Shown: piece after piece, positions 8,711 through 17,618 of the stretch
How positions within the stretch are numbered: the stretch's first letter is position 1
Layout: every line of letters starts with the position of its first letter
DNA from: Hymenobacter sp. H14-R3
GTDB lineage: Bacteria; Bacteroidota; Bacteroidia; Cytophagales; Hymenobacteraceae
DNA: 64,000 nt
Assembly (NCBI RefSeq): GCF_030063445.1
Contig: NZ_JASITD010000001.1
Span: forward strand, 248,001-312,000
Direction of reading: 5' to 3'
Program-made: the position numbers and the translations under genes
The notes under the pieces: model-generated
The model's input: the letters and a program-made list of their open reading frames with translations, nothing else
Told to the model about the DNA's origin: nothing
Database searches by the model: none

Positions 8711-9502
8711 TTGACTTACAAGCGAATTCTCCTTAAGCTCAGCGGCGAAGCGCTGATGGGCCAGCAGCAGTACGGCATTGATGCCGAGCGGCTGATGCAG
8801 TACGCCACCGAAATAAAGGCTGTGGTGGCCACGGGCGTTGAAGTTGCCGTGGTGATTGGCGGCGGCAACATCTACCGCGGTGTGCAGGCCGAGCAGTTTG
8901 GCCTCGACCGCGTGCAGGGTGACTACATGGGCATGCTGGCCACGGTTATCAACTCGATGGCTCTGCAAAGCGCGCTCGAAAAGCTGGAAGTGCCCACGCG
9001 CTTGCTCTCGGGCCTCACCATTCAGCGGGTATGCGAACCCTACATCCGCCGCCGGGCTATGCGCCACCTCGAAAAAGGGCGAGTCGTTATTTTTGGCGCG
9101 GGCATCGGCTCGCCCTACTTTACTACCGACTCGGCAGCCTCTTTGCGGGCCATCGAGATTGAGGCCGACGTGGTGCTGAAAGGTACCCGCGTAGATGGCA
9201 TCTACTCGGCCGACCCTGAGAAGGACCCCACAGCAGTAAGGTTTCCACGCATCTCGTTTGACGAGGTGATGGAAAAAAACCTGAATGTGATGGACATGAC
9301 GGCCTTTACGCTTTGCAAGGAGAATAACCTGCCCATCATCGTGTTCGATATGAATACCCCTGGTAACCTAGAGCGGCTTATCGCTGGGGAGAACCTGGGT
9401 ACGCTGGTGACCATGGATGGCAGCACCACTGGCTCCACTCCTAGCACAGCCAGGCTCAGTGGTTTGCAGCCACTGGTGGGCAACCAGCCCGAGCAAGCCT
9501 AA
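8711..9502 (+). CDS. pyrH: UMP kinase
   Basis: PyrH phosphorylates UMP to UDP in pyrimidine synthesis and belongs to the amino-acid kinase fold. The conserved N-terminus [13 protein letters not shown] begins three codons after a TTG codon; no ATG or GTG lies upstream in frame before the motif, so TTG is almost certainly the start. [10 protein letters not shown] and the [19 protein letters not shown] region are present. At 263 residues it is about 25 longer than usual owing to a Ser/Thr/Pro-rich tail after the normal end (LGTLVTM). frr follows, as in most bacteria. Confidence 0.97.
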   Translation: MTYKRILLKLSGEALMGQQQYGIDAERLMQYATEIKAVVATGVEVAVVIGGGNIYRGVQAEQFGLDRVQGDYMGMLATVINSMALQSALEKLEVPTRLLSGLTIQRVCEPYIRRRAMRHLEKGRVVIFGAGIGSPYFTTDSAASLRAIEIEADVVLKGTRVDGIYSADPEKDPTAVRFPRISFDEVMEKNLNVMDMTAFTLCKENNLPIIVFDMNTPGNLERLIAGENLGTLVTMDGSTTGSTPSTARLSGLQPLVGNQPEQA

Positions 9503-9598
9503 ACTAGCCATAGCGCGCAGTGAGTTTCGGAATGCTACCCTGACTCACCTCTAGCGTTGGGCAGTATTCAACCTTTAAAATTCAACTTTTCTAACCTG

Positions 9599-10162
9599 AT
9601 GGACGAGGAAATTCAATTCTACCTCAGCGATGCTGAGGAATCGATGGGCAAAGCAGTGGCTCACGTAGGTGTGGAGATGGGCCGCATTCGGGCCGGCAAG
9701 GCATCGCCGGCGATGCTCGATGGCCTGCGTATCGATTACTACGGCACGCCTACCCCCATTGCGCAGATTGCCAATATCTCGGCCCCCGACCCGCGCTCAC
9801 TGCTCATCAAGCCCTGGGAAAAGAATATGGTGAGTGAGGTAGCTAAAGCCATCAAAAACAGTGACTTGGGCCTGAATCCAATTGCCGATGCCGATGGCGT
9901 GCGCCTCAACATCCCGCCCATGACGGAGGAACGCCGCCGCGACCTTGTGAAGCAGGCCAAAAACGAAGTAGAAAGTGGCAAAGTGCGCGTGCGCTCCATC
10001 CGCAAGGATGTGAACGAAGCCTTGCGCAAGCTGCAAAAAGACGGTGCCCCCGAAGACGCCGTGAAAGATGCCGAAGCCAAAGTGCAGAAGTACACCGACG
10101 CACACATTGTGGAGGTTGAGAAGCTATTCAGCAAAAAGGAGTCGGAAATTATGACCATCTGA
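9599..10162 (+). CDS. frr: Ribosome recycling factor
   Basis: RRF with EF-G splits post-termination ribosomes. The 187-residue protein starting at the ATG at 9599 has the family length and the motifs VEMGRIRAGKASPAMLDG near the N-terminus and RDLVKQAKNEVESGKVRVRSIR near the centre. An in-frame TTG 42 bases upstream would add 14 non-conserved residues and is less likely. The gene pair pyrH-frr is conserved. Confidence 0.97.
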   Translation: MDEEIQFYLSDAEESMGKAVAHVGVEMGRIRAGKASPAMLDGLRIDYYGTPTPIAQIANISAPDPRSLLIKPWEKNMVSEVAKAIKNSDLGLNPIADADGVRLNIPPMTEERRRDLVKQAKNEVESGKVRVRSIRKDVNEALRKLQKDGAPEDAVKDAEAKVQKYTDAHIVEVEKLFSKKESEIMTI

Positions 10163-10180
10163 TTATCGCAGCCGCTTTCA

Positions 10181-10218
10181 AAAGAAAAAACCCGATGCAA
10201 GCATCGGGTTTTTTCTTT
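10181..10218. terminator. Bidirectional terminator between frr and nadD
   Basis: The arms AAAGAAAAAACCCGATG and CATCGGGTTTTTTCTTT are perfectly complementary around CAAG. A-tract and T-tract on the two sides allow termination of both convergent genes. Confidence 0.9.
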
Positions 10219-10237
10219 TATACTCTTAAAATAAAGT

Positions 10238-10822
10238 TTACTTAATCAGTTCTGCTTCTACGGCCGCGGGCACCAAGTAGCGGATAGAGCGCCCCAGGCG
10301 CAGACTTTCGCGGATGTAGGTAGCCGAGATATCCAGCATGGGTGCCGACATTACCTGCACGCGGGGAAAGGGCGTGAGGTCGGCGAGTGGGGTGCCAGGG
10401 CGTGGATACACGTAGATGTCTACCTCGGCCAGCAGGCGGGCAGCAGCTTGCCAGCGAGGCAAACCTGGTACATTATCGGCCCCCATCAGCAACACAAATT
10501 CAGTATGCGGGTGGTGCTCGCGCAGGGCATCGAGCGTGGCAACGGTGTAGCTGGGGCGCGGCAAGCTTAGCTCAATAGGCTCGGCACGAAGGCGCAGGTT
10601 ACCCGCAACCGCTAGTTCGACTAAGCGCAGGCGCTGTGCTTCGGGCAAGAGGACATTGCCTACCTTGAAGGGGCTTTGGGGCGATACTACCAGCCATACT
10701 TCGGCTAAATCAGTGCGCGTGGCAAAGTACTCCGCCAGAATAAGATGGCCGGTGTGCACGGGATTGAAGGAGCCGAAGAGCAGCCCGACGCGACGGGTGG
10801 CAACGGGGCCGTCGGGTGTCAT
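10238..10822 (-). CDS. nadD: Nicotinate-nucleotide adenylyltransferase
   Basis: NadD adenylates nicotinate mononucleotide in NAD synthesis. The 194-residue protein has the nucleotidyltransferase motif GSFNPVHTGH at residues 17-26 and the C-terminal motif ISATYIRESLRLG. The start overlaps the gmk stop by four bases (ATGA), so the two are translationally coupled. Confidence 0.96.
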   Translation of the reverse strand: MTPDGPVATRRVGLLFGSFNPVHTGHLILAEYFATRTDLAEVWLVVSPQSPFKVGNVLLPEAQRLRLVELAVAGNLRLRAEPIELSLPRPSYTVATLDALREHHPHTEFVLLMGADNVPGLPRWQAAARLLAEVDIYVYPRPGTPLADLTPFPRVQVMSAPMLDISATYIRESLRLGRSIRYLVPAAVEAELIK

Positions 10823-11409
10823 ACGACCTCGGGGGTAGCGTCGGCTGTAATGAAATCGCGCACCAGCTTTTCGGCATGGGCCACGGCCTCTTCGAGGTCG
10901 TCGTTGACGACGGTCACGTCATACTGGTCCTCGAACGCTAGTTCAAACGTTGCCTTGTACACCCGCGAAGAAATACTGGAAGTGGAATCCGTAGCGCGGG
11001 CCGTGAGGCGTTGCGCCAGCGCCTCGATGGAGGGCGGGCGCACAAAAATCGCCAGTGCCCGGTCTTTATAGAACTCCTTGATACTAAGCCCGCCTTTTAC
11101 ATCGACATCGAGGATGGCGTGCTTGCCGGTGGCCCAGATACGCTCGATTTCAGACTTGAGGGTGCCGTAGAAGGCACCCTCATAAACTTCTTCCCACTCT
11201 ACGAATTCGTCGTGACGAATTTTGTCCTGGAAATCGGCTACCGAAATGAAGTGATAGTCTTTACCATTGACCTCGGCGCGGCCGCGGCGGTCGCGCGTGC
11301 AGGCTGAGATGGAGAAGCTCAGCTCAGGGAGTAAGCCCATGAGCCGATGCACGATAGTCGTTTTACCCGCGCCCGAAGGTGCCGAGAATACAATGATTTT
11401 GCCCTGCAT
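10819..11409 (-). CDS. gmk: Guanylate kinase
   Basis: Gmk converts GMP to GDP. The 196-residue protein has the P-loop SAPSGAGKTT at residues 9-18, the GMP-binding segment RGRAEVNGKDYHF and the lid region, at normal length. It follows the small anti-sigma-like gene by 12 bases and overlaps nadD. Confidence 0.97.
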   Translation of the reverse strand: MQGKIIVFSAPSGAGKTTIVHRLMGLLPELSFSISACTRDRRGRAEVNGKDYHFISVADFQDKIRHDEFVEWEEVYEGAFYGTLKSEIERIWATGKHAILDVDVKGGLSIKEFYKDRALAIFVRPPSIEALAQRLTARATDSTSSISSRVYKATFELAFEDQYDVTVVNDDLEEAVAHAEKLVRDFITADATPEVV

Positions 11410-11421
11410 AGGGCCGCAAAG

Positions 11422-11718
11422 CTAGACCATTTCGGCTTGCAAACGCGCCATGATGGCGTGCGGCAGGGCCAAGGGAGCAGCGCGATGGCTTACTTTCTGC
11501 TTGAGAAAACCGATAAAAAACTGTTGCTTCTTAATATCATCGAAGCAAGGCGAGCAGTCTTCGCCGTGGTGGATGAGGTAATCCTCATCTTCTTCCGTTA
11601 GGACCCGTCCTTCGAGAAGCTGGTCAAGTACAATGTTCACGCGGTCGCAGTCGGCGGCGTTAGCCAATGAAGAGATAACGGGGGCCGACAGATTGGTTGT
11701 AGTAAGTGTAGCTTCCAT
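11422..11718 (-). CDS. Small zinc-binding anti-sigma factor-like protein
   Basis: The 98-residue protein has no membrane segment and carries a His51-x3-Cys55-x2-Cys58 motif, the ZAS zinc-binding signature of anti-sigma factors. It lies 49 bases downstream of an ECF sigma gene on the same strand. The likely role is cytoplasmic, possibly redox-responsive, control of that sigma factor. Direct evidence is the motif and position; the partner is an inference. Confidence 0.75.
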   Translation of the reverse strand: MEATLTTTNLSAPVISSLANAADCDRVNIVLDQLLEGRVLTEEDEDYLIHHGEDCSPCFDDIKKQQFFIGFLKQKVSHRAAPLALPHAIMARLQAEMV

Positions 11719-11767
11719 GAGCGAGCGGAACAGGGTCTTAGCCTGGGGTTAAATGATGAAAAGAAAA

Positions 11768-12418
11768 TTAACTGTGGTCGTCTTCGGGTTCGGCGGCATC
11801 AACGGCTGCTTGGATATCATCGTTCCCGTAACCCATGGAAGCAGCGTATTTTTCGAGCTTGTCCTTGAGGAAATTGCGGGCCCGGTGCAGGCGCGAGCGC
11901 ACTGTGCCAATGGGAATATCCAGCACCTTGGCCATCTCCTCATAGGTGAAGCCTTCGAGGTCACAGAGAATGATAACTGTCCGAAAATCAACAGGTAACG
12001 AGTTAAGTGCACTAGCTACTTCGTCCCCAATTAGGTCGCGCGTGGACTGCTGGCGCATGTCGGACGACGAAGCACCAGTATCGGCATCGCCCTCTACTTC
12101 ATCCGGATTATAATATCCTTCAACTTCGCTGTAGTCAACCTTAGCCGGCTGCTTACTTTTCTTCCGAAAGTCGTTGATGAACGAGTTTTTCAGGATGCGG
12201 AAAAGCCAGGCCTTGGCGTTGGTGCCCGGCTCGAAATACTCAAAAAAGCGGTAAGCTTTGAGATAGGTTTCCTGAACCAAGTCGTTGGCGTCGTCTTCGT
12301 CAAGCGTGAGCCGGTAGGCGAAGTTATAGAGCGGGTCGAGCACAGGCATAAGCTCGGCCTGAAAGCGCCGGTCTTTTTCCTCTTTGCTCAGCTTCACCCG
12401 TTCGGGAGAGTCACTCAT
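11768..12418 (-). CDS. ECF-type RNA polymerase sigma factor
   Basis: The 216-residue protein has region 2 (LYNFAYRLTLDEDDANDLVQETYLKAYRFF, with WLFRILKNSFINDFRK) and region 4 (ALNSLPVDFRTVIILCDLEGFTYEEMAKVLDIPIGTVRSRLHRAR). The acidic insert between them (about residues 95-125) and an acidic tail (AAEPEDDHS) are less usual. It heads an operon with an anti-sigma-like gene, gmk and nadD, which would couple nucleotide synthesis genes to its promoter. Confidence 0.93.
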   Translation of the reverse strand: MSDSPERVKLSKEEKDRRFQAELMPVLDPLYNFAYRLTLDEDDANDLVQETYLKAYRFFEYFEPGTNAKAWLFRILKNSFINDFRKKSKQPAKVDYSEVEGYYNPDEVEGDADTGASSSDMRQQSTRDLIGDEVASALNSLPVDFRTVIILCDLEGFTYEEMAKVLDIPIGTVRSRLHRARNFLKDKLEKYAASMGYGNDDIQAAVDAAEPEDDHS

Positions 12419-12458
12419 AATGGGGTAGATAGGGCAGGTAATAAAATCAGCAAGTTGG

Positions 12459-12466
12459 CAAAAGTA
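12459..12466 (-). promoter_or_regulatory. Promoter -7 element for the sigma/anti-sigma/gmk/nadD operon
   Basis: TACTTTTG on the minus strand, 40 bases before the sigma gene start. The -33 position lacks a clear TTTG, so strength or factor dependence is uncertain. Confidence 0.5.
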
Positions 12467-12577
12467 AGGCCGGGCGGCAACGATTTAGCCAGTCTGCTAA
12501 TGAATAGCAGCACTTAGCAGAATGTTTAGCTACCCAATAAATAACTTCTGCACGTTACGTACGGGAGCAAGTGGTGA

Positions 12578-13630
12578 CTAGGTTGCCCTCAATGGCTGCC
12601 ACTGGCCCACGCGGGCCGCCACAGTAGCCGCCGCAATGGCTTTTATGCAGGTGCAGGCGGCTGGCTGGGTGCGGCAGTTCTGGCAATCAGGCCGGTCAAA
12701 AACCAGGTAGTCGGCGTGCGGGCCCAGCGGAGCCCAACGGCCGGGGTGCATGGGCCGAATGGGCGGATACAGCCCCAGCGCGTGGCGGCCCAGCGCGGCG
12801 GCTAGGTGCAGCGGCCCGGTGCTACCAGCCACCAGCCCATCAGCAGCGGCAATAAACGCAATAAACTCAGGCAGAGCTAATTGCCCAGTAAGGTCGGCGG
12901 TAATATATTTTTTATATTCCCGAAACCAATCAGCCATCGCCAGCTCCGCGCCTTCGTCCAGGGTGCCGCTGATGAACACGCGGTGGCCGGCCGCGTGCAA
13001 CAGCCGCGCCAGCTGGCCAAAATGCGGCAGCCCCCACTCGCGGGCGCTGCCCCGGCTGCGTGGGTGTAAAATGACGTTGAGCTGGCCGGGCTGGCGGGCC
13101 GCCAGCAATTTTTGCCAGTGGGAGCTTAACGGCACGGCGGGCAGCAGGCGCACCAGTTCAGACACGGCCGCTAAATCAAGCTTTTCGGTGTAGCCTAGCG
13201 GTGCCAGCAGCTGCAAATTGAGCTGGGCTTCGTGCAACGGCGAATGCCGACGGCTGAGGGCCACCAGCCGGTTGCAGGTGAGCCAGTGAAACAGCCGGTT
13301 GCGCGTGCCGATGCGCACTGGGATACCGGCCTTTTGGGCAAGCTGCGCCAGCAGCTTGTTGGGGAAAACGTGGATGATAGCCGCGGCTGCGTAGCTGCGC
13401 ATTTCTTCTAGCAGGAGAGCAGAAGAGATTTTGCCCGCCGCCGCCAACGAATCCAGTTCCAGAAAATCGTCTACCCACGGGCAGGCAGCCGCTACTGCCG
13501 CCGTATAGGCGCGCCCAATGAGCACCACGCGGCACCCCGGATGATGCTGCTTGAGCCAGCCGCACAGCGGCAGCGTCAGCACCACATCGCCGATGGCGTC
13601 GGTGCGCGAGACGAGGTACGTGGGGCTCAT
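12578..13630 (-). CDS. Glycosyltransferase family 9 (heptosyltransferase-like)
   Basis: The 350-residue protein resembles ADP-heptose:LPS heptosyltransferases: N-terminal SRTDAIGDVVLTLPLCGWLK, and C-terminal nucleotide-sugar site with LVAGSTGPLHLAAALGRHALGLYPP. A Cys-rich stretch near the end (CQNCRTQPAACTCIKAI) is characteristic of this subgroup. It overlaps the upstream family 2 glycosyltransferase by four bases, so both act together, probably in lipopolysaccharide core or surface glycan assembly. The sugar is unknown. Confidence 0.9.
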   Translation of the reverse strand: MSPTYLVSRTDAIGDVVLTLPLCGWLKQHHPGCRVVLIGRAYTAAVAAACPWVDDFLELDSLAAAGKISSALLLEEMRSYAAAAIIHVFPNKLLAQLAQKAGIPVRIGTRNRLFHWLTCNRLVALSRRHSPLHEAQLNLQLLAPLGYTEKLDLAAVSELVRLLPAVPLSSHWQKLLAARQPGQLNVILHPRSRGSAREWGLPHFGQLARLLHAAGHRVFISGTLDEGAELAMADWFREYKKYITADLTGQLALPEFIAFIAAADGLVAGSTGPLHLAAALGRHALGLYPPIRPMHPGRWAPLGPHADYLVFDRPDCQNCRTQPAACTCIKAIAAATVAARVGQWQPLRAT

Positions 13631-14397
13631 GCGCGGGCGTTTTGGGTGCCGGTGCGCAGCTTCGCGAATTTCAGGAAAACCCCCGTGGCCGAGATAGCGG
13701 CGATGCTAAGCCCGGCAAAGCCATCGAGGAAACCCAGCCGAAACACGTAGCCATAGAGAAATTTCCAGAGCGGCTTGAGAATGAGTTGAAACAGCGTAAC
13801 GCGCGTTTTGCCTTTCAGCGCTAGTTCCTGGGCCGTGATGCTAGTGAATCGATTAAGCTGACTAACATGCTGCGCCACAGAGGCATACGAATAGTGTAGC
13901 GCATCGCCAGCCAGGGCACCAGCGGTGTGGCCGGGTTGCACCTCGTAGTACTCGTGCAGCAACAGGCCCTGCCAGCGGCCCAGGCGGCGGTCGTAGAGGC
14001 GCAGCTTGCGGTCAGGGTACCAGCCGCCGTGGCGCACCCAGGTGCCGCAGTAGTTAGTGAGGCGGGCCAGCGAGTAGGCGGCGTGCCGCCAGTTGTTTTT
14101 CACCGCCATAATGTTCTGCCGCAGCTCGTCGGTGAGCACCTCGTCGGCGTCGAGCTGGAGCACGTAATTATGGCGCGCTTGGTCGGTGGCAAAGTTTTTT
14201 TGCTCTACGTAGCCCTCAAACGCGTGCTGCACCACCCGCACCCCGTGCGCCTGACAAATAGCCATGGTGCGGTCGGTGGAAAACGAATCGACCACCAACA
14301 CCTCGTCGGCTATGCTGCCGAGCCCCTGAAGGCAGCGGGCGATGTTGGCTTCTTCATTGAAGGTGATAATGACGACGGAGAGCAGTAGAGAAGGCAT
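13627..14397 (-). CDS. Glycosyltransferase family 2 (WaaE/KdtX-like)
   Basis: The 256-residue protein has the GT-A fold start LSVVIITFNEEANIARCLQGL, the acidic metal-binding region QLDADEVL (about residues 75-85) and a C-terminal hydrophobic part (FLYGYVFRLGFLDGFAGLSIAAIS). This pattern is that of family 2 enzymes acting on LPS core, such as WaaE/KdtX. The start overlaps nothing upstream; its stop overlaps the start of the family 9 gene. Confidence 0.9.
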   Translation of the reverse strand: MPSLLLSVVIITFNEEANIARCLQGLGSIADEVLVVDSFSTDRTMAICQAHGVRVVQHAFEGYVEQKNFATDQARHNYVLQLDADEVLTDELRQNIMAVKNNWRHAAYSLARLTNYCGTWVRHGGWYPDRKLRLYDRRLGRWQGLLLHEYYEVQPGHTAGALAGDALHYSYASVAQHVSQLNRFTSITAQELALKGKTRVTLFQLILKPLWKFLYGYVFRLGFLDGFAGLSIAAISATGVFLKFAKLRTGTQNARA

Positions 14398-14525
14398 TGG
14401 GGCAAATATCCGGCTTTTTTACCGACAACCCCGCCTGCCCCGCCAGCCAGGGCGGGCAAAATATCTCGGTAGCCCAACCGTCATTCTACGTATAAGAAAT
14501 CCTGTTTCTCCCTATCTCCCCGAAA

Positions 14526-15395
14526 ATGACTCCTCTTCAAGATAAAATCATCCTCGTTACCGGCGCTACCTCCGGCATTGGCGAAGTCACGGCCCGCGAG
14601 CTGGCCCGCCAGGGCGCTCACGTAATTCTACTGGCCCGCAACCGCGAAAAGGCCGAGCGCACGCAGCGCGAAATCATCGCTACGACTAATAACCCCTTGA
14701 TAGACATCGCAATGGCCGACCTATCGGTGTTGCAGGAAGTGCGCGATGTAGCCGCCCAGCTGCACGACAAATACCCGCGCATTGATGTGCTGGTAAACAA
14801 CGCGGGCCTTATGTTCGGGGCCGAGCGCGAAGTATCGGCCGATGGCAACGAGATGACGCTGGCTACCAACCACCTGGGGCCCTTTCTGCTCACCAGCCTG
14901 CTGCTCGACTTGCTGCAAAAGAGCCCCGCCGCCCGCATCGTCAACGTGGCCTCGATGGCCTACAAGTTCTCCAAACCCACGCTCGACGATATTCAGTCGG
15001 CGCGCAGCTACAGCCCCATGTGGGAGTACGGCACCTCTAAGCTATGGAACATCATGTTCACGCAGGAGCTGGCGCGGCGGCTGCGGGCCCACGGCATTAC
15101 CAACGTGACTACCAACTCGCTGCACCCCGGCGCGGTGGCTACCGGCTACGGCCAGCAGTCGGGCGGTTGGCTTTCGGCCGTGCTGGCGCTGGGCCGGCCG
15201 TTTATGCTGTCGCCCGAGAAGGGAGCTGAAACCAGCATTTTCCTGGCTTCCGACCCCAGCGTGGCCGCCATCAGCGGGGGGTACTACAGTAAGAAGAAGC
15301 CCGAGCCGGTGAAAAGCAGCTTCAATACGCTAGCTAACAGCCAGCGCCTTTGGGCTATGAGCGAGGAGTTGACGGACACCAAATTTCTGGATTAA
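14526..15395 (+). CDS. Short-chain dehydrogenase/reductase, retinol dehydrogenase-like
   Basis: The 289-residue protein is an SDR with the NAD(P)-binding motif TGATSGIG (residues 12-19), NNAG and the catalytic YGTSK (YxxxK). The overall pattern (MADLSVLQEVRDVAAQL, ATNHLGPFLLTSLLLDLL) matches the retinol dehydrogenase/WWOX-like subgroup. Substrate unknown. It is transcribed alone and converges on ahcY across a long terminator. Confidence 0.9.
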   Translation: MTPLQDKIILVTGATSGIGEVTARELARQGAHVILLARNREKAERTQREIIATTNNPLIDIAMADLSVLQEVRDVAAQLHDKYPRIDVLVNNAGLMFGAEREVSADGNEMTLATNHLGPFLLTSLLLDLLQKSPAARIVNVASMAYKFSKPTLDDIQSARSYSPMWEYGTSKLWNIMFTQELARRLRAHGITNVTTNSLHPGAVATGYGQQSGGWLSAVLALGRPFMLSPEKGAETSIFLASDPSVAAISGGYYSKKKPEPVKSSFNTLANSQRLWAMSEELTDTKFLD

Positions 15396-15430
15396 GTGAG
15401 TATCGCTCGCCGATGCCCAGGTGGCGCTAA

Positions 15431-15475
15431 AAAGAAAAACCTCGCCCGGCGTAATGCCGGGCGAGGTTTTTCTTT
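15431..15475. terminator. Bidirectional terminator with 20-bp perfect stem
   Basis: Arms 15431-15450 and 15456-15475 are perfectly complementary around the loop GTAAT, with A- and T-tracts at the ends. It ends the convergent SDR and ahcY genes. Confidence 0.92.
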
Positions 15476-15492
15476 GGCCAAAAGGCGATGAC

Positions 15493-16812
15493 CTAGTAGC
15501 GGTACAGGTCCGACTTGAACGGGCCTTCAACCGGTACTTTGATATAATCGGCTTGCTTGGTCGTCAACTCATCCAGCTCCACCCCGATTTTGGCGAGGTG
15601 CAGGCGGGCTACTTTCTCGTCCAAATGCTTGGGCAGGGTATACACCTGATTTTCATATTGGTCGGCGTGCTGCCACAGCTCCAACTGGGCCAGCGTCTGG
15701 TTGGTAAACGAGTTCGACATTACGAACGACGGGTGGCCAGTGGCGCAACCCAAGTTTACCAAACGGCCTTCGGCCAGAATGATAACTTCTTTATCCTCAA
15801 TGGTATATATATCAACCTGCGGCTTCACCGTATCCTTGGTGTGGCCGTAGTTCTTATTCAACCAGGCCATGTCAATCTCATCATCAAAGTGGCCGATGTT
15901 GCAGACGATGGCCTTATCCTTGAGGCTACGGAAGTGCTCCTCAGTGAGGATGTCGCAGTTGCCGGTAGCGGTTACCACAATGTCAGCTTCCTTCACAGCG
16001 TTGGTCAGCTTCTTCACAGCGTAGCCGTCCATGGCCGCTTGCAGCGCGCAAATGGGGTCAATTTCCGTCACGATAACGCGGGCACCGGCCCCGCTCAGTG
16101 AGGCGGCCGTGCCTTTTCCTACGTCGCCGTAACCGGCAACTACGGCAATTTTGCCAGCCATCATCACATCGGTAGCCCGGCGGATAGCGTCTACGGCCGA
16201 CTCTTTGCAGCCGTACTTGTTGTCAAATTTCGACTTCGTTACCGAGTCGTTCACGTTGAAAGCTGGGAAAGGCAGCGAGCCGTTTTTCACGCGCTCGATG
16301 AGACGCAGCACACCGGTCGTAGTCTCTTCCGACACACCCCTGATGCCAGCAGCTAACTCGGGGAAACGATTGAGCACCATGTTAGTGAGGTCGCCACCGT
16401 CGTCCAGAATCATATTTAGGGGCTGACGCTCTTCGCCAAACCACATGGTTTGCTCAATGCACCAGTCAAAATCTTCTTCGTTCATGCCCTTCCAGGCATA
16501 CACCGGGATGCCAGCAGCGGCGATAGCCGCAGCGGCATGGTCCTGGGTCGAGAAGATATTGCACGACGACCACGTAACCTCGGCTCCAAGCGCGGTGAGC
16601 GTCTCGATGAGTACAGCGGTTTGGATGGTCATGTGCAGGCAGCCGGCAATGCGCGCGCCTTTGAAGGGCTGCGAAGCGCCAAACTCCTCGCGGAGCGACA
16701 TCAGGCCCGGCATTTCGGCCTCGGCAAGGCGAATTTCCTTGCGGCCCCACTCGGCCAGGCTCATGTCTTTTACTTTGTAGGGAACGTAGGTCGTCGGCTT
16801 GGTTGCTACCAT
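15493..16812 (-). CDS. ahcY: Adenosylhomocysteinase (S-adenosylhomocysteine hydrolase)
   Basis: AhcY splits S-adenosylhomocysteine to adenosine and homocysteine, removing the product inhibitor of methyltransferases. From the ATG at 16812 it has 439 residues. Substrate motifs [18 protein letters not shown], the NAD-binding [12 protein letters not shown] and the C-terminal PFKSDLYRY are conserved. An upstream ATG at 16845 would add 11 unconserved residues and is rejected. With the methyltransferase and metK nearby it groups the activated methyl cycle. Confidence 0.97.
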   Translation of the reverse strand: MVATKPTTYVPYKVKDMSLAEWGRKEIRLAEAEMPGLMSLREEFGASQPFKGARIAGCLHMTIQTAVLIETLTALGAEVTWSSCNIFSTQDHAAAAIAAAGIPVYAWKGMNEEDFDWCIEQTMWFGEERQPLNMILDDGGDLTNMVLNRFPELAAGIRGVSEETTTGVLRLIERVKNGSLPFPAFNVNDSVTKSKFDNKYGCKESAVDAIRRATDVMMAGKIAVVAGYGDVGKGTAASLSGAGARVIVTEIDPICALQAAMDGYAVKKLTNAVKEADIVVTATGNCDILTEEHFRSLKDKAIVCNIGHFDDEIDMAWLNKNYGHTKDTVKPQVDIYTIEDKEVIILAEGRLVNLGCATGHPSFVMSNSFTNQTLAQLELWQHADQYENQVYTLPKHLDEKVARLHLAKIGVELDELTTKQADYIKVPVEGPFKSDLYRY

Positions 16813-16848
16813 GGTAATCGGTAAATGAAAGTTCTGGCTTTTCAACCG

Positions 16849-16856
16849 TAAAGGTA
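16849..16856 (-). promoter_or_regulatory. Possible -7 element for ahcY
   Basis: TACCTTTA on the minus strand, one base from TAnnTTTG, 37 bases before the start codon. Confidence 0.35.
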
Positions 16857-16894
16857 CAGTTTTGTTGTGGCATTGTGGCTGAATACCTCTACGC

Positions 16895-16902
16895 TACCTT
16901 TG
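16895..16902 (+). promoter_or_regulatory. -7 element giving a probably leaderless mRNA
   Basis: TACCTTTG is a perfect -7 motif and lies only 6 bases before the ATG at 16909, so transcription would start at or very near the start codon. Confidence 0.45.
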
Positions 16903-16908
16903 CCAGCT

Positions 16909-17526
16909 ATGTCCTTTCTATCTTCTTCTTCTGGCAAGTCAATTCATTGGCTCACAACAGCCTTCGTAGCTACGAACCTAAGCCTAGCTAGCCACGCCGG
17001 GCTGGCCCAGCAGGTTGCGCCCGCTACCATCCGGCTGCTGCCCGAAGATGAGGGGCGGGGCCAGTATGGCCATCAGCACAATTTTTACTTTCTGCCGCCC
17101 GGCAAAATGGGCGAAGAATACCAGAGTGCGGGTTTTTTTGGCGGTAAGCTCCGCCCCTACTTGGCTGGCCACCCGCAGGCGCTCAAAGAACTTGACAACT
17201 ATAAACGGCAGAAAACCACTTACTTAGCTGACAGAGTGCTACTGGTGGGCTCATTGGGCTTGTATGCTTCGCAGGTTTTCAGCAACGGCGACCCGGTATA
17301 TTTCAACGGCACGCAGCAGGTAGCCGCTGGTGCGGCCGTGGTTAGCCTGCTGGCTACCATCTTTATCAACCGCCACACCAACGAATATTTCAAGCAGGCG
17401 GTGGATAGCTACAATACCGACGCGCCACGCACCCACGGCACACTATGGCCCCGCTTGCGGCCTACTGGCGTAGGCGTGGCGGCGGCCAGCGGGCGGCCAG
17501 TGCTAGCGTTGCGGTGGCAATTTTAG
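16909..17526 (+). CDS. Hypothetical exported protein with one or two membrane segments
   Basis: From the ATG at 16909 the product has 205 residues. A signal peptide (SIHWLTTAFVATNLSLASHAGLAQQ) is followed by a polar domain and two hydrophobic stretches (LADRVLLVGSLGLYASQVF and QQVAAGAAVVSLLATIFI). I do not recognise the family. An in-frame ATT/TTG start upstream would remove the clear signal peptide position, so the later ATG is preferred. It is divergent from ahcY. Confidence 0.65.
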   Translation: MSFLSSSSGKSIHWLTTAFVATNLSLASHAGLAQQVAPATIRLLPEDEGRGQYGHQHNFYFLPPGKMGEEYQSAGFFGGKLRPYLAGHPQALKELDNYKRQKTTYLADRVLLVGSLGLYASQVFSNGDPVYFNGTQQVAAGAAVVSLLATIFINRHTNEYFKQAVDSYNTDAPRTHGTLWPRLRPTGVGVAAASGRPVLALRWQF

Positions 17527-17618
17527 TGCGGCTACAACGCACTCATTTTGAATTCTAAACGCTAACCAACTTATTAGCTTCGCACCAGCAGGCCACTTTT
17601 TGCGTTAGCAGTTGCATA

